A stretch of 64,000 bases of DNA, taken from positions 930,001 to 994,000 of the forward strand of contig NZ_SWBR01000001.1 of assembly GCF_005116505.1 (NCBI RefSeq), in the 5' to 3' direction. Position 1 is the first letter of the stretch; every line of letters starts with the position of its first letter. The notes below the pieces were generated by a model. The model made no database searches, had not been told where the DNA came from, and was given only the letters and a program-made list of their open reading frames with translations. Source of the stretch: Pedobacter polaris (lineage in GTDB: Bacteria > Bacteroidota > Bacteroidia > Sphingobacteriales > Sphingobacteriaceae). The translations under genes and the position numbers were made by a program. Positions 43,046-51,969 of the stretch are shown here, one piece after another.

Positions 43046-44788
43046 TTATTTCAAGTTTAGTTTGGTGTCCTGCTGCAGTCTTCCAATTGGATAGCGCATG
43101 TAAGTTTTTTCGTAATAGTCAGAGTTCTTGTAAACAAAGTCTAATTGTGTTCTTCCGCTTTTTGCTAAATCAGGATTTTTCTGTTTTTCTTCTTCTAATT
43201 TTTGTTTAAGCTCTGGGTTTTTCTTTAGTAGCTCAGTTGCCGTGTCCTCAAAAACATAACTAGAATACCCTTCCTTCTGACCTAAAATAGAATCGAAAAA
43301 ATTCCAATTAAAAAATGAGTCGATGGCTTGCGGCTCCAAAGTCTCAACAATATAGCGGTTATTAGATTGATTTACATACACTACATAATCACCGGCATAG
43401 TATTGTACCTTTTGTTTTACTGTATTTAAGTTAACGCCCGAATGTAAATAATGTCCTTCGTAAGGCCGAGTTCCGGTTTTCATTTCGCCTATGTAATACA
43501 TGTCTAAATCCAACTTCGCATCATTAGCCAATTGTTGCATTTTAACATTGTTTAGTTTCAGCAGTGCAATCACTTTATCCCAAGCTTTTGGAATGATGTA
43601 GGCAATTGGTTTGGTAACTATTAAACTTGGTTCAAACTTGTCCCAGTATTTAATTTTTTTAGTGTAAGGTTCATTTCTATCATAATACAGTCTATCTGTA
43701 CCACTTACCCCGCTAGACTTATATTTGGCAGCATAACCTTTAAACTCAATGCTATCGTAAACTGTGCGATTTAATTTCCAGTCTAATGTAAAATCTTTTT
43801 GACTTGCTGTGTATTCATCTGCTTTACGTTTGTTCTGACCAATTAATTTTGCATCCCTTACAATTACTTCCGTATAGGTATTTAATAATTTATAAGTTGA
43901 TTCTACACGTTTATCAAAGCTTTTAAGCATATGTGTTTCTGGCATAAAACCGATAGAATTATGCAAGGCAGCATAACCTGTAGAGTAGCGAGGAGATTCT
44001 ATATATCCTGTAATCCCAGCATCTGGAGTTTCATTAATAGAATTTACATAAGGAATTAATTCAAAGCCCTTGGTTTTCATTTTACTATACAAATCAGGTA
44101 CAAGAGTATTAGTTAGGTACCTAGATAAAATCGGATTTAACTTATCCTTTTGAGTTGGGATAAGTGTCATTGTGTATTGGTAATCTGCACCATTACTTGT
44201 ATGAGTGTCTACAAAAATTTCTGGTTGCCAGGTATTAAAGATTTGCTGAAACGCTTGGGAGTTTTTCGAATCAGTTTTGATAAAATCTCTATTTAAATCG
44301 TAATTTTTACTATTTCCTCTAAAGCCGTAAGCAACTGGTCCATTTTGGTTTGCACGAGATGTTCCACTACGGTTATGACTCCCATCAATATTATAAATAG
44401 GTATAATGCAGATTATCACATCATCTGATAGCTTATTATTTTTAAGTAAGTCTCTAGCAAACATCATGCTTGCATCTATACCTTCTGGCTCTCCTGGATG
44501 AATGCCATTATTGATTAAAAAAATTCTTTTATCACTTTTTCTTAACGCAACAGGGTCAAAGATTTTATTTTTTGATAACACCAACAGATGTAAAGGTTTG
44601 CCAAAATCTGTAAGTCCATAAGTGAGTAGTTTAGCTTGTTGAGGATATTTCTTTGCTAAACCTTCATAAAATTTTATGGCTTCTTCATAAGTGGTAGTTG
44701 CCAGTTTATTACTCAGCTCATAAGGAGTTTGCTGGGCAAAAGTCGAAATAGAAATAAAAAGCAACAAAAAAAGGAATAGTCTTTTCAT
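43046..44788 (-). CDS. M14 family zinc carboxypeptidase-like protein
   Basis: The 580-residue secreted product has a signal peptide ending 'ISTFAQ'. The M14 zinc ligands are His and Glu in 'NGIHPGEPEGIDA' (HxxE) and His in 'FVDTHTSNGADY'. Catalytic Arg may lie in 'NYDLNRDFIK'. The C-terminal 200 residues are beta-rich and not part of the peptidase fold. It is the first gene of a probable pair with the rhomboid. Specificity cannot be inferred. Confidence 0.92.
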   Translation of the reverse strand: MKRLFLFLLLFISISTFAQQTPYELSNKLATTTYEEAIKFYEGLAKKYPQQAKLLTYGLTDFGKPLHLLVLSKNKIFDPVALRKSDKRIFLINNGIHPGEPEGIDASMMFARDLLKNNKLSDDVIICIIPIYNIDGSHNRSGTSRANQNGPVAYGFRGNSKNYDLNRDFIKTDSKNSQAFQQIFNTWQPEIFVDTHTSNGADYQYTMTLIPTQKDKLNPILSRYLTNTLVPDLYSKMKTKGFELIPYVNSINETPDAGITGYIESPRYSTGYAALHNSIGFMPETHMLKSFDKRVESTYKLLNTYTEVIVRDAKLIGQNKRKADEYTASQKDFTLDWKLNRTVYDSIEFKGYAAKYKSSGVSGTDRLYYDRNEPYTKKIKYWDKFEPSLIVTKPIAYIIPKAWDKVIALLKLNNVKMQQLANDAKLDLDMYYIGEMKTGTRPYEGHYLHSGVNLNTVKQKVQYYAGDYVVYVNQSNNRYIVETLEPQAIDSFFNWNFFDSILGQKEGYSSYVFEDTATELLKKNPELKQKLEEEKQKNPDLAKSGRTQLDFVYKNSDYYEKTYMRYPIGRLQQDTKLNLK

Positions 44789-44838
44789 AAAATGATGAAC
44801 TGGTTAAAGCCTCCTAAATTACTTTTTTTATTTAAGAA

Positions 44839-45519
44839 TTATCTTCTTTTATCTAAACCGAAAGGTCCAAAATGATACCTAACTCCTACAGAAAAATAAG
44901 AGTACATGTCATTGTGTTTTGCGCCAGATGATCCATAACCATCTAAGCCTTCTCCTATAGCAATCGTATTTTGAAGATTTAAGTTTATGGCATAGCGAGT
45001 ATGGTCCCATTTGTCTGGGAAATAAAAATTGATGCCTAAATTAATTGGTACAATGCCTTCTACGCTTTTATCTGCACCCGGATAATAATTCTCCCCATAA
45101 TATCTAACATTAGATATTTTATTTTTAATATAACCAAATCCAACACCCGCATATAAACCTCTAAGGTTGTTCAAAATAACATTATTGAGGTGGTATTGAG
45201 TTAAAAATTCACCAAGTTGAACCTTGATATTGCCTGTGCCAGAAATATAAGAGTTAATAAATTGCCTATTGTTAGGGTCAAAAGTAATATCGCCACCTGC
45301 GAGCTCACCTTTTTGAAACTCAAAGCCAATGTTAACATAGTGCGTTATAAAGTAATCAAGGGTACCATAGCCAGCAAATGCCAATGTTTTCTTATTCAAA
45401 TCTGCAAAGGCAAGTGTTGTGCCAGCCCCGCCGCCAATGCTAATTTTGTAAAAATTAGTTTGAGCGAAAAGCCCCAAGCTTGTGAATAGGATTGTGAGTA
45501 TAAGCGTTATTCTTTTCAA
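44839..45519 (-). CDS. Outer membrane beta-barrel protein
   Basis: The 226-residue product has a signal peptide ending 'SLGLFAQ' and alternating amphipathic strands through its length, ending with 'YSYFSVGVRYHFGPF', which fits an 8-stranded OmpA/OprF-like barrel. There is no peptidoglycan-binding domain. It lies 50 bases upstream of the M14 gene on the same strand. Function unknown. Confidence 0.83.
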   Translation of the reverse strand: MKRITLILTILFTSLGLFAQTNFYKISIGGGAGTTLAFADLNKKTLAFAGYGTLDYFITHYVNIGFEFQKGELAGGDITFDPNNRQFINSYISGTGNIKVQLGEFLTQYHLNNVILNNLRGLYAGVGFGYIKNKISNVRYYGENYYPGADKSVEGIVPINLGINFYFPDKWDHTRYAINLNLQNTIAIGEGLDGYGSSGAKHNDMYSYFSVGVRYHFGPFGLDKRR

Positions 45520-45677
45520 TTGTAGGGTATGTTTAGAAAATGTTTCGAATCAACTGAACCAAAATTGAATTAATCTTAACTAAATACTCTGGTAAAACAG
45601 AAATAGTAAGATGGTTTTAAAGTTTTGGTATCAATTGCCTTAGCTACAAAAATATAATCTTTATTGTATTTATTAAG

Positions 45678-45685
45678 TATTTTTG
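45678..45685 (+). promoter_or_regulatory. Probable -7 promoter element of pepT
   Basis: TATTTTTG matches TAnnTTTG and lies only 7 bases before the ATG at 45693, so the transcript should be nearly leaderless. No TTTG at the -33 position with proper spacing was found. Confidence 0.5.
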
Positions 45686-45692
45686 AAAAATC

Positions 45693-46958
45693 ATGACTAC
45701 TTATACAAATAAGCAACAAAAACTTCAAGAGCGATTTATCAAATATGCTAAAATAGATACACAGTCTAATGCAGACTCTACAACTTGCCCATCTACTTTA
45801 AAGCAGAAGAATTTAGCGAAGGTATTAGTAGATGAATTAAAGGAAATCGACATTGAAGATGCCCATATGGATAATTATGGTTATGTATATGCAACCATTT
45901 TAGCAAACACAAATAAAAAAGTTCCAGTAATTTGCTTTTGTTCTCATATGGATACCTCACCAGATTGTAGTGGAGAAGATGTAAAACCAATTGTTCATGA
46001 AAATTACCAAGGAGAAGATTTGGTTCTGCCAGATGATCGCTCAATAATTTTAAAATTGGGCGATCATCCAGATTTAAAAGACCAGATAGGTAATGATATT
46101 ATTACTGCAAGTGGCACTACACTTTTAGGAGCAGACAATAAAGCAGGTTTAGCTGCGATTATGGAAGCAGCTGCTTTTTTAACTCATAATAACCATATTA
46201 AGCATGGGGAAGTGAAAATTCTATTTACACCTGATGAAGAGATTGGGAGGGGAGTAGATAAGGCAGACCTCAAGAAATTGGGTGCTGATTTCGCATATAC
46301 AGTAGATGGGGAAACATTAGGCTCCATTGAAGATGAAACTTTTTCTGCGGATGGCGTTAAGCTGATCATTCATGGTGTGAGCGCTCACCCTGGTTTTGCC
46401 AAAGGAAAAATGGAAAGTGCAATCAAAGCAATGGGAGATCTTATGTCGGCCTTGCCTAAAGATAAATTAACACCTGAAACTACCAGCGGGAAAGAAGGAT
46501 TTATTCATCCGGTAAGTTTTCATGGGCAAGCAGAACAAGCAGATGCGCAATTTATAATTAGAGATTTTGATGACGATTTGTTAAAGGCTCATGAAACTAC
46601 ATTAGAAAATTTAGTTAAAGATGTGCTGAAATCTTACCCAAACTCTACATATGAATTTAAAATAACAGAACAATATCGTAATATGAAAAAGGTATTGGAT
46701 AAATACCCTCAGGTTATTGAAAATGGCATTGAAGCTATAAAAAGAGCAGGAATAATACCTAAAAAGCGTAGCATAAGAGGAGGAACAGATGGTTCTCGTT
46801 TGTCTTTCATGGGACTACCATGCCCTAATATTTTTGCTGGAGAACATGCCTTTCATGGTAAACAAGAATGGGTTTCTGTTCAGGATATGGAGAAAGCCGA
46901 CAAACCATTATCAATATTGCCTGTATTTGGGAAGAGAGAAGCTAATGTGATAAATTAG
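45693..46958 (+). CDS. pepT: Peptidase T (tripeptide aminopeptidase)
   Basis: The 421-residue product is M20-type. The dinuclear zinc site is visible: His and Asp in 'FCSHMDTSPDCSG', Asp in 'LLGADNKAGLA', the catalytic Glu with Glu ligand in 'TPDEEIGRGVDK', and Asp in 'YTVDGE'. The C-terminal 'RGGTDGSRLSFMGLPCPNIFAG' is characteristic of PepT. It removes the N-terminal residue from tripeptides in the cytosol. It is a single gene converging on a methyltransferase gene 12 bases away. Confidence 0.96.
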   Translation: MTTYTNKQQKLQERFIKYAKIDTQSNADSTTCPSTLKQKNLAKVLVDELKEIDIEDAHMDNYGYVYATILANTNKKVPVICFCSHMDTSPDCSGEDVKPIVHENYQGEDLVLPDDRSIILKLGDHPDLKDQIGNDIITASGTTLLGADNKAGLAAIMEAAAFLTHNNHIKHGEVKILFTPDEEIGRGVDKADLKKLGADFAYTVDGETLGSIEDETFSADGVKLIIHGVSAHPGFAKGKMESAIKAMGDLMSALPKDKLTPETTSGKEGFIHPVSFHGQAEQADAQFIIRDFDDDLLKAHETTLENLVKDVLKSYPNSTYEFKITEQYRNMKKVLDKYPQVIENGIEAIKRAGIIPKKRSIRGGTDGSRLSFMGLPCPNIFAGEHAFHGKQEWVSVQDMEKADKPLSILPVFGKREANVIN

Positions 46959-46970
46959 TGAATTTGCAAA

Positions 46971-47657
46971 TTAGCTAATCAATTTTAACCTTGCTAAATA
47001 TTGATCTTCACCGTCTTCAAAAATAATTTCACAATGCCAACCAATTTGCTTGGCTATACGGATGAGTGTTTCTTGGTCCAAGTACAACCAATTAAACCAA
47101 TTTCCTTTTTGTTTTTGATACTCGTAACAAAAACTTACTTCACCAAAGTATTGATTTTCGGGTTCTTTTAAGTCTTCGTACAGATAAGAAATGTCTGAGC
47201 TATCAAAAAGCAGTTGTCCACCAGGATTAATTAAGTTTTTTGCTTTTTCTAAAAAAGCTATACAGCCTTGCAATGTACCAGTTAAACCAATGCCATTCAT
47301 TAAAAATAAAAGAGTGTCATATTTTTCTGCTACCAAAAAAATGTCTTGTGCAAAAGCCTTTTTAACACCACGTTGTTTCATGATTTTTACAGCATTAGTC
47401 GAAATATCTATTGCTGTAATATTCATTCCAAATTCTTCCAATACTAATGCATGGCTCCCTACTCCAGCGCCAATATCTAATATTTTACCATAACACAAGC
47501 TTAGCGCTGTATGTTCTAAGGGTGGCATTTCTTCTTCAGTTCTAAAAAAAATGTCGATTGGCATTTCTTCAGGCTCACCGTAAGAATTATGGAGCCACAA
47601 GGTATCGGCCACCCCATTATTATAAAAATCTAATAAAGCATTTCCGAATACATCCAT
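46971..47657 (-). CDS. Class I SAM-dependent methyltransferase
   Basis: The 228-residue product has the SAM-binding motif I 'YGKILDIGAGVGSHALVLEE' (about 54-72), acidic 'ITAIDIS', and 'LFLMNGIGLTGTL' in the motif IV position. The substrate is not recognisable from sequence. A YtxH-like small gene is 25 bases upstream on the same strand. It is not linked to an obvious pathway. Confidence 0.88.
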   Translation of the reverse strand: MDVFGNALLDFYNNGVADTLWLHNSYGEPEEMPIDIFFRTEEEMPPLEHTALSLCYGKILDIGAGVGSHALVLEEFGMNITAIDISTNAVKIMKQRGVKKAFAQDIFLVAEKYDTLLFLMNGIGLTGTLQGCIAFLEKAKNLINPGGQLLFDSSDISYLYEDLKEPENQYFGEVSFCYEYQKQKGNWFNWLYLDQETLIRIAKQIGWHCEIIFEDGEDQYLARLKLIS

Positions 47658-47682
47658 GCTTCAAAGATAACTAATGAAGGAA

Positions 47683-47889
47683 CTAAGCTTTAACTTTTGA
47701 TAAAGTATCTTTTACCAAACTACCTACTGAGCCAATTTTGTCTTTTGAACTATCTAAAAGGTCACAAAACCAGTCACTTACTTTTCCTTTTAATTCATCA
47801 TCTTTATCAGAAGCAATAACTAATGCAACTACGGCACCTAAAGCAGCGCCAGCTAATAATCCTGCTAAAATTTTTGTTTGCTTTGTCAT
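47683..47889 (-). CDS. YtxH-domain small protein
   Basis: The 68-residue product begins with a glycine-zipper-like helix ('ILAGLLAGAALGAVVALVIASDKDD') followed by an amphipathic helical tail. This is the YtxH layout, commonly stress-related in Firmicutes and Bacteroidota. Exact function is unknown. It is probably the first gene of a pair with the methyltransferase. Confidence 0.8.
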   Translation of the reverse strand: MTKQTKILAGLLAGAALGAVVALVIASDKDDELKGKVSDWFCDLLDSSKDKIGSVGSLVKDTLSKVKA

Positions 47890-47972
47890 AATCTAAGTTT
47901 TTTATAAATTCCTAACAATATTAAAACGTAATTGTTCATTATAAGTTGCATTTTAAACCATTAAACAACAAC

Positions 47973-48344
47973 ATGCTTCAAAAACTCTCTTACTTTAATT
48001 TAATATTTGCCATTGTTTATGTATTGATATACCTTAAAGATGGCACATTAAATTCTACGGCCGGAATATTTATGGTTATAATTTTTAACTGGCTTTGTTT
48101 AAGAAGTTATCAACTTGACAAATACAAATGGAAAATATGGCATTATTTAACAGGCTCATGGAGTTTGTATTACGTATGTTTTATAATGTATGGGGCTATA
48201 AATATCCTAATATCTTCATTTGAGTACAACTTTGTAAGTAATGATACCCGAATATTTCTATCTCTTAGCTTTACTTTTTGTTTAGCTGTAGTATTACAAT
48301 TTACCGTATATTTAGTAAAAGGCTTAAAAGAGCAAAGGATGTGA
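47973..48344 (+). CDS. Four-helix small membrane protein of unknown function
   Basis: The ATG at 47973 gives 123 residues with about four membrane segments ('YFNLIFAIVYVLIYL', 'STAGIFMVIIFNWLCL', 'SLYYVCFIMYGAINILIS', 'IFLSLSFTFCLAVVLQFTVYLV'). A TTG at 47946 would add nine residues and is less likely. No family is recognised. It is divergent from the YtxH gene and followed after 40 bases by the DUF1579 lipoprotein. Confidence 0.7.
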   Translation: MLQKLSYFNLIFAIVYVLIYLKDGTLNSTAGIFMVIIFNWLCLRSYQLDKYKWKIWHYLTGSWSLYYVCFIMYGAINILISSFEYNFVSNDTRIFLSLSFTFCLAVVLQFTVYLVKGLKEQRM

Positions 48345-48384
48345 TTTTTGTTTAAACAATTAGGAAAACTTAAAAATTAAAAAC

Positions 48385-49002
48385 ATGAAAAAATTAATGA
48401 TGTCTTTGTGTTGCTTAGCACTGCTTGCTGCAGCATGTAATAGTGAAAAGAAAGATGCATCGTCTGACACTTCAAAAGTAAATGTAGCTGAAAAGCCAAT
48501 TGATACAGCTGCAATGAATAAAGCTTGGGCTGCCTATATGACACCTGGTGATGTACATAAAATGTTAGCAAAAGCTGATGGTAAATGGGATGCCGAAATT
48601 ACTTTTTATATGGGTGGGGATACCAGTGTAAATAAAGCAGTTTGTGAAACCGAAATGATTTTAGGTGGAAGATATCAACAGTCTAGTTATAAAGGAGATG
48701 TTGATGGAATGCCATTTGAAGGAATGAATACCTTAGCCTATGATAATTCAAGAAAAGTATATATCAGCACTTGGATTGATAATATGGGAACTGGGTTGAT
48801 GTATTTGGAAGGAGCTTTTGATGATAAGACAATGACCATGAACCTAAAAGGGAAAGCTACTGATGTGGTCACTGGTAAGGATATTATGATGAGAGAGACA
48901 TTGAAGATTATTGATGATAAAACCCAACACATGGAAATGTTTGATACTAAAGAAGGTGGTAAAGAAGTTAAAACCATGTCTATTGTGCTGAAGAAAAGAT
49001 AG
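48385..49002 (+). CDS. DUF1579 family lipoprotein
   Basis: The 205-residue product has a lipoprotein signal (LAAAC, Cys18), a linker, and a DUF1579 domain: 'MLAKADGKWDAEITFYMG', 'ETEMILGGRYQQSSYKGDVDGMPFEGMNTLAYDN', 'YISTWIDNMGTGLMYLEG'. It is the secreted counterpart of the cytosolic protein at 27004. Biochemical role unknown. A strong terminator follows. Confidence 0.88.
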   Translation: MKKLMMSLCCLALLAAACNSEKKDASSDTSKVNVAEKPIDTAAMNKAWAAYMTPGDVHKMLAKADGKWDAEITFYMGGDTSVNKAVCETEMILGGRYQQSSYKGDVDGMPFEGMNTLAYDNSRKVYISTWIDNMGTGLMYLEGAFDDKTMTMNLKGKATDVVTGKDIMMRETLKIIDDKTQHMEMFDTKEGGKEVKTMSIVLKKR

Positions 49003-49017
49003 TTTAAATAGACTTTT

Positions 49018-49048
49018 AAAAAGCCCAAGCACTTGTTTGGGCTTTTTT
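49018..49048 (+). terminator. Intrinsic terminator after the DUF1579 lipoprotein gene
   Basis: AAAAAGCCCAA pairs with TTTGGGCTTTTTT around a 7-base loop, so the stem merges into the T-run. The A-run on the left makes it usable in both directions. Confidence 0.88.
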
Positions 49049-49109
49049 GTAGAATAACTCTTACAAACCTGAAGTCGTAGTTTGTGCGCTAAAAAAGTAA
49101 ATATTAGGT

Positions 49110-49117
49110 TATATTTG
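49110..49117 (+). promoter_or_regulatory. Probable -7 promoter element of the ORF6N gene
   Basis: TATATTTG is a perfect TAnnTTTG match and lies 8 bases before the ATG at 49126. No TTTG was found at the right distance upstream. Confidence 0.5.
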
Positions 49118-49125
49118 GTTTACCT

Positions 49126-49680
49126 ATGACCAACAAACAATTCCTTGCAATAATATCTGATGATATTGTTGTGAACAAAATCTATGAGATAAGAAATCAA
49201 AAAGTAATGCTTGATAGTGATTTAGCAGAGCTTTATGGGGTTGAGACTCGTGTTTTAAATCAATCTATAAAACGAAATTTAGAAAGATTTCCTGAAGACT
49301 TTATGTTCCAGCTAAATGAAGCTGAGTGGGAGCTTTTGATATCACAATTTGTGATATCAAAAACTGTTTCAAAGAAAGATGGTCGTGGAGGCAGAAGAAA
49401 ACTACCTTTTGTTTTTACAGAACATGGCGTACTAATGCTCTCAAGTGTTTTAAACAGCCAGCAAGCCATCCAAGTAAACATCCAAATTGTAAGAATTTTT
49501 ACAAGGTTGCGGAAACTGCTAAATGAACATAGCGAATTAAAACTCGAAATTGCCGATATTAAAAAACACCTCCAAAATCACGATAAGAATATTGAACTTG
49601 TTTTTAGTTATTTGGATAAGCTAATTGACAAGGAAAACCAGCCCAGAAAACGAATTGGTTTTAAGCCTGATGATTTGTAG
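49126..49680 (+). CDS. ORF6N-domain DNA-binding protein
   Basis: The 184-residue product carries the ORF6N domain (about 12-100): 'IRNQKVMLDSDLAELYGVETRVLNQSIKRNLERFPEDFMFQL', then 'KLPFVFTEHGVLMLSSVL' and a helical C-terminal part with a basic end. ORF6N domains occur in phage antirepressor-like proteins and in chromosomal copies of unclear role. The gene is followed 9 bases later by a membrane protein with a phage-like motif, so both may be remnants of one mobile unit. Confidence 0.88.
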   Translation: MTNKQFLAIISDDIVVNKIYEIRNQKVMLDSDLAELYGVETRVLNQSIKRNLERFPEDFMFQLNEAEWELLISQFVISKTVSKKDGRGGRRKLPFVFTEHGVLMLSSVLNSQQAIQVNIQIVRIFTRLRKLLNEHSELKLEIADIKKHLQNHDKNIELVFSYLDKLIDKENQPRKRIGFKPDDL

Positions 49681-49689
49681 ATTTAGCTT

Positions 49690-50646
49690 ATGGATTTAAA
49701 AAAGAAAAAAATAATTGCAAGAGAGTTTTTGCTTTTCTTTTTATGCGTAATTACTGTCATACTTACTTATGGCGGCATATATAGTTATAATTTTATAAAA
49801 AAGAAAAATACAGTTGAGCTCAGCCAACAATTAAAAACTAAACAGGCAGAGTTGGATAGTTTAAGAAAAACATTTCAAGTACAATTAGACGAATTCGGAA
49901 TACCGATTAAAAAAATAGACCTCGCTGAGTTTGATCTTTCTGCTTTTGATGATCCGTATGCTGAATTTGGTGGTCAGACATTATCTTCAATGAAATCAAA
50001 CTCAAAAATTTCCACTATCAACAAACAATTATCCAGAATAAAGTTTGCTAAAATAGTGAAAGCTAAATATCCAGAATATGGTGATGTAGATGACGAAGGG
50101 TTAACTACGAAAATGTTAGAAAAGTACCCAGAATATAGATCGGTGATCGAAGGCGAAAGAACCTATCTTCCACGCCCCCCTAAAAAACAATCATCTTTAC
50201 CTTCAGATCAAATCCCCATATACGAACTCCTATTAGACAACGGTTTAACTTCAAAAAATAAAGCGAGTTTTTATGAAGAATATACAGACGTTAAAAAACA
50301 AAGGAAACTCTATAACTTTATGATTGAAAACAGCCTTACCACTAAAAACTTCAATCAATTTTCAGTCGATAACTTTCAAAGTTCTGGGAAGATTAACGAT
50401 TTGCCCTCTTTAGAAGATTTAGGTTTAGAAAAATCGGATACCGCATTGAGTCAAAAAATAAATTCCTTACAAAAAGGAGTTAATACTATATGGTTCATAC
50501 ATAAGGAAGAAAGTAAAACTATTTTAAACTCCCGCCAAATAAATAAGGCTACTTTAAACATCTTTTTAATTTGCCTGGCGGTGATTTTTGGATTGCGCTA
50601 CCTATGGTATGCTATAAATTGGAGTGTCAAAACTATAAAAAGTTAA
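49690..50646 (+). CDS. Membrane-anchored protein with YPEY repeat, phage-like
   Basis: The 318-residue product has one membrane segment near residues 12-32 and another near 285-305. Between them is a coiled coil ('SQQLKTKQAELDSLRKTFQVQLDEF') and a repeat-like motif: 'IVKAKYPEYGDVDDEGLTTKMLEKYPEY' around 120-147. A second imperfect pair, 'LTSKNKASFYEEY' and 'LTTKNFNQFSVDN', follows at 195-230. The YPxYxxVDDxxL motif is typical of phage structural or hypothetical proteins. Function unknown. Confidence 0.72.
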   Translation: MDLKKKKIIAREFLLFFLCVITVILTYGGIYSYNFIKKKNTVELSQQLKTKQAELDSLRKTFQVQLDEFGIPIKKIDLAEFDLSAFDDPYAEFGGQTLSSMKSNSKISTINKQLSRIKFAKIVKAKYPEYGDVDDEGLTTKMLEKYPEYRSVIEGERTYLPRPPKKQSSLPSDQIPIYELLLDNGLTSKNKASFYEEYTDVKKQRKLYNFMIENSLTTKNFNQFSVDNFQSSGKINDLPSLEDLGLEKSDTALSQKINSLQKGVNTIWFIHKEESKTILNSRQINKATLNIFLICLAVIFGLRYLWYAINWSVKTIKS

Positions 50647-50768
50647 ATATTTATTGCTCTTTTCTTATTTAAACCCGCAAGCGTCCTCTTTTATATCGAG
50701 GATGTTTTATTCAAATAATTATAAAGTGTTGTTACATGCAACCCTCATTCCTTACACAATCCTTGCCA

Positions 50769-50892
50769 TTTAAACTGGATTGAAGCGATATCCTTTATTT
50801 TCTTTTTAGCTTTGACAACTTTAATAGCTCAATAGAAAGAAAGTTGTCAAAGCTTGAAAATAAAGATTTAGCGTAAAGCCAGAACTATCATT
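50769..50892. ncRNA. Structured intergenic element, copy A (family unknown)
   Basis: Outer segments (TTTAAACTGGATTGAA and AAAGCCAGA...CATT) match copy B at 58607-58674. The pair CTGG/CCAG here is CCGG/CCGG in copy B, a compensatory change that supports base pairing. Between them is an inserted 25-bp hairpin with arms at 50793-50822 and 50840-50865, containing AGCTTTGACAACTTT and its exact reverse complement. It may be an RNA or a DNA repeat; I could not name it. Confidence 0.55.
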
Positions 50893-50971
50893 CAAAAAAG
50901 CCTCTACCCTGCTTTTCAAAACACCTTAATTAATTGTTTTTGAGCATTTTCCTAGTTAAACAACCTAACCT

Positions 50972-50998
50972 CTTAACCCATAACTCTCAATACCCAAC
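50972..50998. repeat. Partial R3 repeat
   Basis: TTAACCCATAACTCTCAA followed by ACCCAAC resembles the right side of the palindromes at 41347 and 52824, without a left arm. Confidence 0.5.
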
Positions 50999-51015
50999 TT
51001 TTTTTCTGCCAACCC

Positions 51016-51046
51016 TTTGGTAATTAAAGTATTCTCCCTATCTTTG
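51016..51046 (+). promoter_or_regulatory. Promoter of the rplM ribosomal operon
   Basis: TTTG (51016-51019) and TATCTTTG (51039-51046) are spaced by exactly 19 bases, a full match to the Bacteroidota primary-sigma consensus. Transcription should start near 51053; a small TCCCT/AGGGA hairpin (51050-51066) overlaps the start. Confidence 0.88.
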
Positions 51047-51102
51047 CAGTCCCTAAAAAACAGGGAATTAATATATTTTTTAACAAATTAAATAAAAAGC
51101 AA

Positions 51103-51546
51103 GTGAATACGTTAAGTTACAAAACTGTCTCTGCCAATGCCAAAACTGTTAACAAACAGTGGGTTGTAGTTGATGCACAAGGAGAGATTTTGGGGCGCTT
51201 GTCTTCTAAAATCGCAATGATTATTAGAGGAAAACACAAGCCAGAGTTTACCCCAAACGTAGACTGCGGTGATAACGTTATCGTTATTAATGCAGACAAG
51301 GTAAAATTGACAGGAAACAAATTAAGCGATAAGCAATATGTTTCTTATACTGGTTATCCAGGTGGTCAAAAATTTATTTCTCCTAAAGAATTAATGGCAA
51401 AACACCCTACTCGCGTAGTTGAGAAGGCTGTTCGTGGTATGTTACCAAAAACAAAATTGGGCAAAAAATTGTACACCAATCTTTTTGTTTACGCTGGTTC
51501 GGAGCATCCGCACTCGGCACAATCACCAAAAACCATTACACTTTAA
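51103..51546 (+). CDS. rplM: 50S ribosomal protein L13 (uL13)
   Basis: The 147-residue product matches L13 along its whole length ('KQWVVVDAQGEILGRLSSKIAMIIRGKHKPEFTPNVDCGDNVIVINADKV', 'YTGYPGG', 'AVRGMLPK', 'LFVYAGSEHPHSAQ'). It is an assembly-initiating protein of the large subunit. The start codon is GTG at 51103, fixed by homology. It heads the operon rplM-rpsI-rpsB-tsf; rpsI follows 16 bases later. Confidence 0.98.
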   Translation: MNTLSYKTVSANAKTVNKQWVVVDAQGEILGRLSSKIAMIIRGKHKPEFTPNVDCGDNVIVINADKVKLTGNKLSDKQYVSYTGYPGGQKFISPKELMAKHPTRVVEKAVRGMLPKTKLGKKLYTNLFVYAGSEHPHSAQSPKTITL

Positions 51547-51562
51547 TTAAAAGAGAAAAGAA

Positions 51563-51949
51563 ATGTCAGTTACAAACACTTCAGGAAGAAGAAAGACTGC
51601 AGTTGCCCGTATCTATTTAAAAGAAGGCAACGGCACTATTACCGTTAACGGTAAAGATCACAAAGTATATTTCCCAACATTACCTCTACAATACATTGTT
51701 AACCAATCATTCGAAGTATCTGAATTAATTGGTAAATATGATGTTAACGTAAATGTTAATGGTGGTGGAGTAAAAGGACAAGCAGAAGCAGTTCGCTTGG
51801 CAATCGCTAAGGCTATTGTTGAATTAGATGCTGAGAAAAAACCAGCATTACGTGCTAAAGGGTTAATGACCCGTGATATGCGTATGGTTGAACGTAAGAA
51901 ACCAGGACGTAAAAAAGCACGTAAGAAATTCCAATTCAGTAAACGTTAA
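51563..51949 (+). CDS. rpsI: 30S ribosomal protein S9 (uS9)
   Basis: The 128-residue product is standard S9: 'SGRRKTAVARIYLKEGNG', 'GGVKGQAEAVRLAIAKAIVE', and the basic C-terminal tail ending in 'QFSKR' that reaches the P site tRNA. Spacing to rplM is 16 bases and to rpsB 20 bases. It is co-transcribed with both. Confidence 0.98.
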   Translation: MSVTNTSGRRKTAVARIYLKEGNGTITVNGKDHKVYFPTLPLQYIVNQSFEVSELIGKYDVNVNVNGGGVKGQAEAVRLAIAKAIVELDAEKKPALRAKGLMTRDMRMVERKKPGRKKARKKFQFSKR

Positions 51950-51953
51950 TCTT

Positions 51954-51960
51954 AAAGGAG
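51954..51960 (+). promoter_or_regulatory. Strong Shine-Dalgarno sequence before rpsB
   Basis: AAAGGAG ends 9 bases before the rpsB ATG at 51970. This is unusual in Bacteroidota, where most mRNAs lack a Shine-Dalgarno sequence. Confidence 0.75.
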
Positions 51961-51969
51961 ACAAACACA

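Larger units (their letters stand above)
50647..51102. other. 456-base intergenic region ahead of rplM
   Basis: No gene is visible. It contains a structured element at 50769-50892, a half R3 repeat (50972-50998), and the rplM promoter with a short leader hairpin. The first 120 bases (50647-50768) show nothing recognisable. Confidence 0.65.
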
